From the NCBI GenBank assembly GCA_934725535.1, contig CAKVBV010000002.1, forward strand, positions 1 through 64,000: a stretch of DNA of 64,000 bases. The letters run 5' to 3'. Below the pieces are notes generated by a model, which worked only from the letters and a program-made list of their open reading frames with translations, did no database searches and had not been told where the DNA came from. Shown here piece after piece: positions 53,133 to 59,968 of this stretch. The position numbers were made by a program, and so were the translations under genes. This DNA comes from an uncultured Bacteroidales bacterium (GTDB taxonomy: Bacteria > Bacteroidota > Bacteroidia > Bacteroidales > Paludibacteraceae). How positions within the stretch are numbered: position 1 is the stretch's first letter; each line of letters begins with the position of its first letter.

Positions 53133-54164
53133 ATGGAAGCAAGTCAATTCAAAAGTGATCAATACGTTCGTTTTTGCCCCGGTTGCGGCGACCACGCCAT
53201 CTGTGCAGCCCTGCAAAAAGCCATGGCACAAATAGGTGTGCCCACCTACGAAACAGTAGTCATCTCGGGTATCGGTTGTTCGAGCCGTATGCCCCACTAC
53301 CTGAATACTTACGGTTTCAACACCATCCACGGTCGTGGCGGTGCAGTGGCAACGGGTGTCAAGACCAGCCACCCCGAACTCACCGTATGGCAGATGTCGG
53401 GCGACGGCGACCTTCTCGCTATCGGCGGTAACCATTTTATCCATGAGATCCGGCGCAACGTGGACCTCAATATCTGCCTCTTCAACAACCGTATCTACGG
53501 TCTTACCAAGGGTCAGTATTCGCCCACCTCGCCCAAGGGTTTTGTCAGCAAATCCAGTCCTTTCGGCACGGTGGAGCGTCCGTTTATCCCTGCCGAGTTG
53601 GTGATGGGTGCGCGCGGCACATTCTTCGCCCGCACCCTGGATGTGGATATGCCCACCACCGTCGATTGTATGGTCAAGGCGCAGCAGCACAAGGGTGCCA
53701 GCGTCATCGAGTGCCTGGTTAACTGCGTGATTTTCAACAACGGGACCCACGCATGGATAGCAGACCGCGAGACACGTGCCGACCGCAGCATCGTACTCCG
53801 CCATGGCGAGAAGATGATTTTCGGCAAGAACAACGACAAGGGTCTCGCACTGGATTACAGCCAAGGACTCATGCCGCGCTTGATTGTAGTGCCGGCAGAC
53901 GACCCGCGTGTCCTGACGCACGACGCCACTACCGCAGACCCCACCTTGCACCGTATGCTGGCTCTCATGGGGCAGGATATGGTTACCGATGTGCACAATG
54001 CCGAGGTTCCCAGCGAACTGCCTATCGCACTCGGCGTTATCCGCAACGTGGAGGCGGAGACCTACGACCAAGCCGTCAGCGCGCAAATCAACGAGGTGCG
54101 TGAGAAGAGCAAGGCACAGACCTTCGACCAACTCACTGCCACCCTCGAGCAGTGGGATATGTAA
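53133..54164 (+). CDS. korB: 2-oxoacid:ferredoxin oxidoreductase, beta subunit
   Basis: 343 residues, 11 bases after korA. FCPGCGDHAICAALQKAM carries cluster-ligand Cys. SGIGCSSRMPHYLNTYGFNTIHGRG is typical. The TPP/Mg motif is MSGDGDLLAIGGNHFIHEIRRNVDLNICLFNN (GDG...NN). It binds thiamine diphosphate and the proximal 4Fe-4S cluster. No separate delta ferredoxin subunit is in the window, as for other two-subunit KorAB enzymes. Confidence 0.94.
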   Translation: MEASQFKSDQYVRFCPGCGDHAICAALQKAMAQIGVPTYETVVISGIGCSSRMPHYLNTYGFNTIHGRGGAVATGVKTSHPELTVWQMSGDGDLLAIGGNHFIHEIRRNVDLNICLFNNRIYGLTKGQYSPTSPKGFVSKSSPFGTVERPFIPAELVMGARGTFFARTLDVDMPTTVDCMVKAQQHKGASVIECLVNCVIFNNGTHAWIADRETRADRSIVLRHGEKMIFGKNNDKGLALDYSQGLMPRLIVVPADDPRVLTHDATTADPTLHRMLALMGQDMVTDVHNAEVPSELPIALGVIRNVEAETYDQAVSAQINEVREKSKAQTFDQLTATLEQWDM

Positions 54165-54188
54165 TCCCTGCCCACTCTGAACGAACGG

Positions 54189-54311
54189 AAGAGGCTGTCT
54201 AACAAGTGTAGGCAGTCTCTTATTTTGTTGGGAGACGACGCGGCTCGCGTCGTCAAAAGCCGTCTTTTTCTGAAGAATTGGCATTCTTTTTTACTTATTA
54301 GACAGCCTCTT
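54189..54311. mobile_element. MITE-like element with perfect 14-bp terminal inverted repeats
   Basis: 123 bp bounded by AAGAGGCTGTCTAA (54189-54202) and TTAGACAGCCTCTT (54298-54311), exact inverted repeats. The inside holds a terminator-type hairpin at the left end (AAGAGGCTGTCTA with TAGGCAGTCTCTT, to 54221) and the dispersed palindrome at 54235-54253. No target-site duplication is obvious. An inverted, diverged relative lies at 55449-55565. It also serves as the likely korB terminator. Confidence 0.7.
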
Positions 54312-54315
54312 TTTA

Positions 54316-54500
54316 ACGTGAGTTCGATATAACGACAGAAGGAGACTTTGTTGGTCACAACGGACAACAACGAATAAAACAACATAGTAGCCACAACAAA
54401 GAATAAACACAAATGACCAGCAATTGACCACGAATTGGCATTATCGAGGTTCTTCTGAACGGACGGCTACGCCGTATTATCACCAATTAGCCACAAATTC
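54316..54500. repeat. Long dispersed repeat, copy B
   Basis: Starts ACGTGAGTTCGATATAACG, only four bases after the MITE-like element, and matches 17927-18094 over its length, with an extra stretch of about 17 bases (around AATGACCAGCAATTGACCAC). Noncoding. Confidence 0.75.
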
Positions 54501-54697
54501 CTACGCTGCAATTAATACAAGCAACGTTAACCATTCTCAATCAAATTATTTTCTTTGCGTATTTGTTGTTCTCGTAGGTGTTAATGTTGACAGGAAAGGC
54601 ACTATTTCACTCTGTACCAACAAGAATATATAATCAAAGATGCAGTATATATATTGTATTAAAAACGCCACAATCTTATTAAAAACTCAAAACACAC

Positions 54698-54728
54698 TTG
54701 TATATTTCAAATATAAATAATACTTTTG
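54698..54728 (+). promoter_or_regulatory. Promoter of truncated radical SAM gene
   Basis: TTG (54698-54700), a 20-base spacer and TACTTTTG (54721-54728), 20 bases before the ATG at 54748. A canonical promoter in front of a broken gene. Confidence 0.65.
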
Positions 54729-54747
54729 CAAACAAAACAAATATAAT

Positions 54748-54939
54748 ATGGTCGGAGTGCAACATATACGTCCCCGTATGTTAAGTATCATAACCACTTA
54801 TCGATGCACGGCTTCTTGTGAGGATTGTTGTCTTAATTGCAGTCCCTCACGCAAGGAGAGATTGACTTTGGCGCAAATGGCTAACTTTATAAAAATTGTG
54901 GGGAATATAATAAAATCAACACTCATTCAAAACCTGTAA
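54748..54939 (+). pseudogene. Truncated radical SAM gene, 5' fragment
   Basis: 63 codons. MLSIITTYRCTASCEDCCLN keeps the Cys20-x3-Cys24-x2-Cys27 iron-sulfur motif of a radical SAM protein, with extra Cys at 28 and 31, and the start of the following helix (KERLTLAQMANFI). After about residue 47 the sequence loses similarity and stops; the remaining 250 or so residues of the fold are absent. The C-rich SCEDCCxxCSP pattern resembles radical SAM maturases, but with only this piece the family cannot be named. It has an intact promoter, so it may be recent debris or a tiny expressed peptide. Confidence 0.65.
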
Positions 54940-54960
54940 TAATGTAATAATATGTGTAAT

Positions 54961-55443
54961 ATGAAAAAATCACTTCGTTGTCCGTGGAGTAAATCCACAA
55001 AGATTGCCACAACAGTTATTCTGCTACTATTTGTAGGACTTGCTGCTTATTGTGTATATAGGGCGATAACGTGCCCATGTGAATCCACTCGCTATATCAT
55101 AGGTGCAACAATCTTGCTTGTTGTATTGGCTATCGTATTCTGCAATATGCCTCTGAAATTAGTTATCGATGCAGATGGCATTACTATACGATTGATGGGG
55201 TATTCCATTCGTACCCCATGGGCGCAAACAGAATCTATCGAGCCATTAAATACCGAGCATCTGTCTCAAGTATGCGGGTCTTCAGGGTTGTTCGGTCATA
55301 TCGGTTTTTATCGTGATAGTCAAAAGCACACAGTGATTGGTTTCATTACGGATATGTCATCTGCCTATATTATTCGCCGCAAAGGGAAACGTGCCATTGC
55401 GGTTTCGGCAAATGAACTGCCTACCCGTCCTATACAACAATGA
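54961..55443 (+). CDS. Small membrane protein with PH-like domain
   Basis: 160 residues from MKKSLRCPWS (Met 54961; an ATG at 54952 is also possible). Two adjacent TM helices (TTVILLLFVGLAAYCVYRAI and YIIGATILLVVLAIVFCNM) are followed by a beta-rich domain (PLKLVIDADGITIRLMGYSIRTPWAQTESIEPLN, then GHIGFYRD, ending AYIIRRKGKRAIAVSAN). TM pair plus bacterial PH domain is a familiar DUF304/PH-2-like layout. Function unknown. It lies within the repeat-bounded island, 21 bases after the truncated radical SAM gene, and is AT-rich. Confidence 0.75.
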   Translation: MKKSLRCPWSKSTKIATTVILLLFVGLAAYCVYRAITCPCESTRYIIGATILLVVLAIVFCNMPLKLVIDADGITIRLMGYSIRTPWAQTESIEPLNTEHLSQVCGSSGLFGHIGFYRDSQKHTVIGFITDMSSAYIIRRKGKRAIAVSANELPTRPIQQ

Positions 55444-55448
55444 CAATA

Positions 55449-55565
55449 GGCTGTCTTCTGACAGTTCAAAAAAGGATGCCATTTCTTTACTTTTGACGAC
55501 GCGAGCCGCGTCGTCCCCCATGAAAGCAAGAGGCTGCCTAACAAGTACAGTTGGGCAGTCTCCTT
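55449..55565. mobile_element. Inverted, diverged relative of the MITE-like element
   Basis: On the complementary strand it runs GGAGACTGCCCAAC, GTTAGGCAGCCTCTT, GACGACGCGGCTCGCGTCGT, CAAAAG, GGCATCCTTTTTT and AGACAGCCTA, the same order as 54189-54311. Its palindrome is at 55496-55514. The terminal repeats are imperfect. With the copy at 54189 it brackets a 1.1-kb island in inverted orientation. Confidence 0.6.
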
Positions 55566-55663
55566 TGTTAATGTGTGCTCGATGTGGCGGCGGCAAGGAA
55601 ACTCCTACGCTGCAAAATCTGCGCAACTGATGTAAACACGAAGATACACAATTGATTACAAAA

Positions 55664-55839
55664 GAAAACTACCAAATCACGCCAAATCGCACCAATAAGT
55701 GACAGAAAGTGACAGAAACGCTCAATGCCCTCTGAAGATGTAGTACCTTTGCATCGTGATTCAAGGTGTTGAATCCGGTAGGCTGCATACGTAAGCAGCC
55801 CGTGATCTTTGACGTACGAAATGTTGCCCGAGAGGGTGG
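55664..55839 (+). repeat. Promoter-bearing leader-like repeat, copy 2
   Basis: About 176 bp, matching 22244-22428. It has two 10-bp GTGACAGAAA units instead of four, the -7 box TACCTTTG (55744-55751), the hairpins GATTCAA/TTGAATC (55758-55775) and GGCTGC/GCAGCC (55781-55800), and the same CCCGAGAGGGTGG end. The sequence beyond the end differs from copy 1. Nothing plausible is encoded downstream before the convergent serine hydrolase. Confidence 0.7.
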
Positions 55840-55978
55840 CGGAGGGAGTCCCTGTTCCCTCATCAGAGACAAAGGTGCCTCTGCGACAAACAGACAGGGA
55901 TGCCGCGCGGTGGCACTATACCCCAACAGGAGATACGATGGGGATAGTATGCCTATTGGGTACGGTTGGCGGTGGTAG
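55840..55978. other. Intergenic stretch downstream of leader-like repeat
   Basis: About 140 bases between the repeat and the end of the serine hydrolase gene. A frame runs through it on the plus strand, but it starts inside the repeat and shows no protein-like features, so I regard it as noncoding. Confidence 0.4.
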
Positions 55979-57145
55979 TCAGTGTTGGGGACTAAAGACT
56001 GCTCTCACTGCTGTCCTGAGCGTGTTCAGGCTACCTGTGTCGGTAGGGTGGACGCGGTTGGTGAGAAGGATGACTGCACGTTGGTAGTCGGGGTAGAGGG
56101 TGATGCTCGTACCTGTGTAGCCTGTATGACGGAGTATGGTGAGCGGTGCACCGTGGGAGTCTGTACCTTCGTCATCAAGCCACAACCCTGTATGGCAGGC
56201 GGCAGTGCGGGTGGTGTCAGGCAAGGACATAAACCACACAGCCCAACGGGCTACATCCTCAGCCGTGGCGAAGATACCGGCATTGCCCGATACACCGCAC
56301 ATCATCACCCGTGCCAGCGGGTCATGTACCATACCGCGCAGACAGGCGGTGTCGTTGCACTCGGTAGGGGCTATGCGCGGGAAGAGCGTATCGGAAGGCA
56401 GCCAACCCATAGCGTCGGTGTGGAGAGGGGTGTAGAGGTCCGTTGCGAGGAAAGTGTTGAGGTCAGTCCCCACGATAGTCTCCACCACGCACTGCAAGGT
56501 GATGAAATTCAGGCACGAATAGCGGTATTTCTCGCCCACAGGAGAGAGACGGCGGCAACGGCAGACAGTATCCAACAGGAAATCCTGGCGTGAGAGGGGA
56601 ACGAGAGTGGTTTCATGATGGTGGCGACGCGATAATGGCAATGCGATAGTAGTACGAGAGGTGTAGATACTGTCCAAGACACGGGCGTTCATGTACGGGG
56701 GCAAGCCAGAACGATGGGTAAGCAAATGGCGAATAGTGGCATCGGTTTGGAATGCTGGGAGATAGGTGCTGACTTTGTCGTCTGCAGACAATCGTCCCAG
56801 CTCTATCAGCAGCAAGGTGGCAGAGCCTGCGCCAAGCGGTTTGCTGAGCGATGCAAGGTCGAAGACCGTGTTAGTAGTCATAGGTTCACACACCGGCACC
56901 ACGGCACGATGACCATAAGCACGGAGGTAGGTGATACGCCCGCTATCCACCACGCAAAGCACCGCACCCGGAATGCAACGAGTACGGTCCGTAAAGACAG
57001 AGTCCCCTGCCCCATTCACAGAATCTGACGGGTAGATAGCACTACCAATCAGACTGTCTGCACGGGCATAATCGAACCCCTCAGCATACAACGCCGAGCA
57101 CAGCACACAAAGTATTAACCACAAATATCGATGCAATTTGCTCAA
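55979..57145 (-). CDS. Exported serine hydrolase (class C beta-lactamase fold)
   Basis: 388 residues. Signal peptide MSKLHRYLWLILCVLCSALYAEG. The catalytic motif Ser99-x-x-Lys102 is in FDLASLSKPLG. The second motif is the Tyr-containing YRYSCLNF (YSxN). The third is HTGYTG (H-T-G). These place it with esterases, DD-peptidases and class C beta-lactamase-like proteins. SGNAGIFATAEDVARWAVWF is a typical late segment. It acts in the periplasm or outside. The substrate, peptidoglycan peptide or an ester, cannot be told from sequence. Confidence 0.92.
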   Translation of the reverse strand: MSKLHRYLWLILCVLCSALYAEGFDYARADSLIGSAIYPSDSVNGAGDSVFTDRTRCIPGAVLCVVDSGRITYLRAYGHRAVVPVCEPMTTNTVFDLASLSKPLGAGSATLLLIELGRLSADDKVSTYLPAFQTDATIRHLLTHRSGLPPYMNARVLDSIYTSRTTIALPLSRRHHHETTLVPLSRQDFLLDTVCRCRRLSPVGEKYRYSCLNFITLQCVVETIVGTDLNTFLATDLYTPLHTDAMGWLPSDTLFPRIAPTECNDTACLRGMVHDPLARVMMCGVSGNAGIFATAEDVARWAVWFMSLPDTTRTAACHTGLWLDDEGTDSHGAPLTILRHTGYTGTSITLYPDYQRAVILLTNRVHPTDTGSLNTLRTAVRAVFSPQH

Positions 57146-57154
57146 ATTTCACTG

Positions 57155-57185
57155 CAAATGTACTACAAAATCCGCATACACACAA
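57155..57185 (-). promoter_or_regulatory. Promoter of serine hydrolase
   Basis: Minus-strand TTG (57183-57185), a 20-base spacer and TACATTTG (57155-57162). The -7 box is only 10 bases before the ATG, implying an almost leaderless mRNA or a downstream start. Confidence 0.55.
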
Positions 57186-57262
57186 TAGTTCCTAAATGAA
57201 TGTCAGAGACAAGTCTATCAAGATATAGTGTGGAGGGCAACCACATTGCATTAACAGGGAAT

Positions 57263-57294
57263 TTTGCGGAAGTCAATTATTTTTAGTACCTTTG
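57263..57294 (+). promoter_or_regulatory. Promoter of rsfS-ftsH
   Basis: TTTG (57263-57266), a 20-base spacer and TACCTTTG (57287-57294). Confidence 0.75.
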
Positions 57295-57369
57295 CCGCGA
57301 GTTTGCCATATTGGCAGAACTCTGATACAACCGAGAATTGCGGCTGACAGCAGCCGACTGACAGACAAG

Positions 57370-57732
57370 ATGAAAGAAGTTTCAACCAAAAAACTATTAG
57401 ATACCATTGTAGAGGGTATCCAAAACCGTAAGGGACACCGTATTGTGATTGTGGATTTGCGTCGCCTGAAAGACGCGCCCGTGGACTATTTCGTGATAGC
57501 GGAGGGCAACTCGAACACCCAAGTGGTGGCGATAGCCGATGAGGTGGACGACCACGTGCGCACCACCACCCACGTGCACCCGTTGGCAATCGACGGGCGC
57601 GATAACGCCGAGTGGATAGCCATGGACTATGGCACGATATTTGTCCATATCATGCAGCGGGAGCCCCGTGCGTACTACGACATCGAGCACCTGTGGGCAG
57701 ACGGCAAACTGACCGAGATACCCGAAGAGTAA
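57370..57732 (+). CDS. rsfS: Ribosome silencing factor
   Basis: 120 residues from MKEVSTKKLLDTIVEGIQNRKG (Met 57370; the upstream Met at 57292 overlaps the promoter). DLRRLKDAPVDYFVIAEGNSNTQVVAIADEVDD and WIAMDYGTIFVHIMQREPRAYYDIEHLWAD are the RsfS/Iojap signature. It binds L14 and blocks subunit joining during starvation. ftsH follows at 32 bases, a usual order in Bacteroidetes. Confidence 0.95.
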   Translation: MKEVSTKKLLDTIVEGIQNRKGHRIVIVDLRRLKDAPVDYFVIAEGNSNTQVVAIADEVDDHVRTTTHVHPLAIDGRDNAEWIAMDYGTIFVHIMQREPRAYYDIEHLWADGKLTEIPEE

Positions 57733-57764
57733 ATCCTGACATTAACTATAGAAATCAAAAAGAG

Positions 57765-59828
57765 ATGGCAAATCAACCCAACAACCAAAACCAGCCTCAG
57801 AAGCCCAAACGGTCGCGCCTGTCGTGGCTGTACTATGTGGTGATGCTGATGCTGCTCGTGCTGCTGTTCTACCCGTTTGGCGGTCGCGGCGTGCAGAAAG
57901 ATCTGAGTTACACCAAGTTCAAAGCATACATCGAGAACGATGCCGTGGCATCGCTGGTGGTGAGTGATGACAATACCGCTATGGCAAAGATACGCCCCGA
58001 GAGTTATGCCCTTGTGTTCGGCAACCGCGAAGAGGGCGAGGACGTGCGCGGCGAACTGACAGCCCTCATCCCGTCGGTGGAGGAGTTCAGCAAGTTTATG
58101 GACCAAGTGAACGACACCCGTCAGGCGCAAGGCAAGGCTGCGATAGACGTAAGTTACACGAAATCACACGATTACTGGTACCTGATATTGGTGAACGTGT
58201 TGCCGCTGCTGCTGATAGTGATGTTCTTCGTATGGATGAGTCGCGGTATCGGAGGCGGTGCCGGAGGGGCTGCCAACATCTTCGGTGTGGGCAAAGCCAA
58301 GGCGCAGGTGATTGACAAGGATAAGAAAGACAAGGTTACATTCAAGGATGTAGCCGGTCTTGCGGGCGCAAAACAAGAGGTGGAAGAGGTGGTCTCCTTC
58401 CTCAAAGACCCGAAAAAATACACCGACCTCGGCGGCAAGATACCCAAGGGCGTGCTGCTGGTAGGCCCTCCCGGGACAGGTAAGACGCTGCTTGCCAAGG
58501 CAGTGGCGGGCGAGGCGAATGTGCCGTTCTTCTCGATGTCGGGCAGCGACTTCGTGGAGATGTTCGTGGGCGTAGGTGCCAGCCGTGTGCGCGACCTGTT
58601 CCGTCAGGCGAAAGAGAAAGCACCGGCTATCATCTTCATCGACGAGATAGACGCTGTGGGGCGTGCCCGCGGGCGCAACTCGTTCGCGAGCGGTGGCAAC
58701 GACGAGCGGGAATCGACACTGAACCAGTTGCTGACGGAGATGGACGGCTTCGGCACCAACTCGGGTGTCATCATACTGGCTGCCACCAACCGTGCCGATG
58801 TGCTGGACCCCGCGTTGCTGCGTGCAGGGCGTTTCGACCGGCAGATACACGTGGAACTGCCCGACCTGCAGGAGCGCAAAGAGATATTCGAGGTGCATCT
58901 GAAGCCGCTGAAATTAGACAACACAGTGGATGTGAACTTCCTTGCCAAGCAGACCCCGGGGTTCTCGGGTGCGGACATTGCCAACGTGTGCAACGAGGCG
59001 GCACTGATTGCTGCCCGCAACAACCATAAGAAAGTAGGCAAACAGGACTTTATGGACGCCGTGGACCGTATCATAGGCGGTTTGGAACGCAAGAACAAGA
59101 TAATGACCGACGAGGAGAAACGCTCGGTGGCTTATCATGAGGCGGGGCACGCCACTATCTCGTGGCTGCTGCGGTACGGCAATCCGCTGGTGAAGGTGAC
59201 GATTGTGCCCCGTGGTGTGGCATTGGGTGCGGCATGGTATCTGCCCGAGGAGCGGCAACTGACCAACCGTGAGCATATCCTCGACGACCTATGCTCGCTG
59301 CTGGGCGGACGTGCTGCGGAAGAGGTGTTCCTGCACCAGACTTCGACGGGGGCACTCAACGACCTTGAGCGCGCCACCAAGCAGGCGTATGCCATGGTGG
59401 CATACTACGGTATGTCCGACAAACTGAAGAATGTCAGTTTCTATGACTCCACAGGGCGTTACGACTACGGACTTACCAAGCCCTATTCGGAGAAGACGGC
59501 GGAACTGATTGACGAGGAGACTGCGGCAATTATTGCCACGCAGATGGAGCGCGCCAAACAGATACTGCAAGAGCATGCCGAGGGGCACAACCGCATCGCG
59601 CAACTGCTGATTGAGCATGAGGTCATCACGTCGGAGGACGTGGCGGCAATTCTCGGTCCGCGTCCGTGGAAGAGCCGCGAGGACGAGATAATTGAGGCGA
59701 ACGAGGCTATGCAGGAGGCGGAGAAGAAAGCCGAAGAGAAGGGCGGAGAGACTGCCACGAAAGAGGAAAACAAGGCTACAGAACCTGCACCTGATAATCA
59801 GGAGGATACAGAGAAAATGACCAAATAA
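57765..59828 (+). CDS. ftsH: ATP-dependent zinc metalloprotease FtsH
   Basis: 687 residues from [15 protein letters not shown] (57765). Two TMs ([22 protein letters not shown] near 24-45; [23 protein letters not shown] near 137-160) enclose a periplasmic domain. AAA+ Walker [19 protein letters not shown] is near 232, with Walker [12 protein letters not shown]. The peptidase zinc site is HEAGH near 457. The acidic, Glu-rich tail (from about 645) is disordered. It degrades misfolded membrane and short-lived proteins. The gene that often follows in the phylum, cdsA, is replaced here by an M16 protease. Confidence 0.96.
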   Translation: MANQPNNQNQPQKPKRSRLSWLYYVVMLMLLVLLFYPFGGRGVQKDLSYTKFKAYIENDAVASLVVSDDNTAMAKIRPESYALVFGNREEGEDVRGELTALIPSVEEFSKFMDQVNDTRQAQGKAAIDVSYTKSHDYWYLILVNVLPLLLIVMFFVWMSRGIGGGAGGAANIFGVGKAKAQVIDKDKKDKVTFKDVAGLAGAKQEVEEVVSFLKDPKKYTDLGGKIPKGVLLVGPPGTGKTLLAKAVAGEANVPFFSMSGSDFVEMFVGVGASRVRDLFRQAKEKAPAIIFIDEIDAVGRARGRNSFASGGNDERESTLNQLLTEMDGFGTNSGVIILAATNRADVLDPALLRAGRFDRQIHVELPDLQERKEIFEVHLKPLKLDNTVDVNFLAKQTPGFSGADIANVCNEAALIAARNNHKKVGKQDFMDAVDRIIGGLERKNKIMTDEEKRSVAYHEAGHATISWLLRYGNPLVKVTIVPRGVALGAAWYLPEERQLTNREHILDDLCSLLGGRAAEEVFLHQTSTGALNDLERATKQAYAMVAYYGMSDKLKNVSFYDSTGRYDYGLTKPYSEKTAELIDEETAAIIATQMERAKQILQEHAEGHNRIAQLLIEHEVITSEDVAAILGPRPWKSREDEIIEANEAMQEAEKKAEEKGGETATKEENKATEPAPDNQEDTEKMTK

Positions 59829-59968
59829 TGCATTTTTTTGCTCTGCAAGTGTAGTTTTTTGCCTCTTTTTGCGTTATATATATAGAGCGATGTTTTTGAG
59901 GGAAAAAGAACAAAGGACGCAAGACAATGATTAGGAACAAGGGATAGCAACTAACAAATAAATCTGTT

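Noticed and set aside
53118..54284. 388-codon frame antisense to korB
   Set aside because: Shadow of korB running into the palindrome repeat.
54189..55565. Autonomous transposon
   Set aside because: No transposase or recombinase frame lies between the repeats; only a non-autonomous or passive island can be claimed.
55766..56087. Short plus-strand frames across the leader-like repeat and hydrolase 3' end
   Set aside because: They begin in a noncoding repeat; the copy at 22244 does not preserve them.
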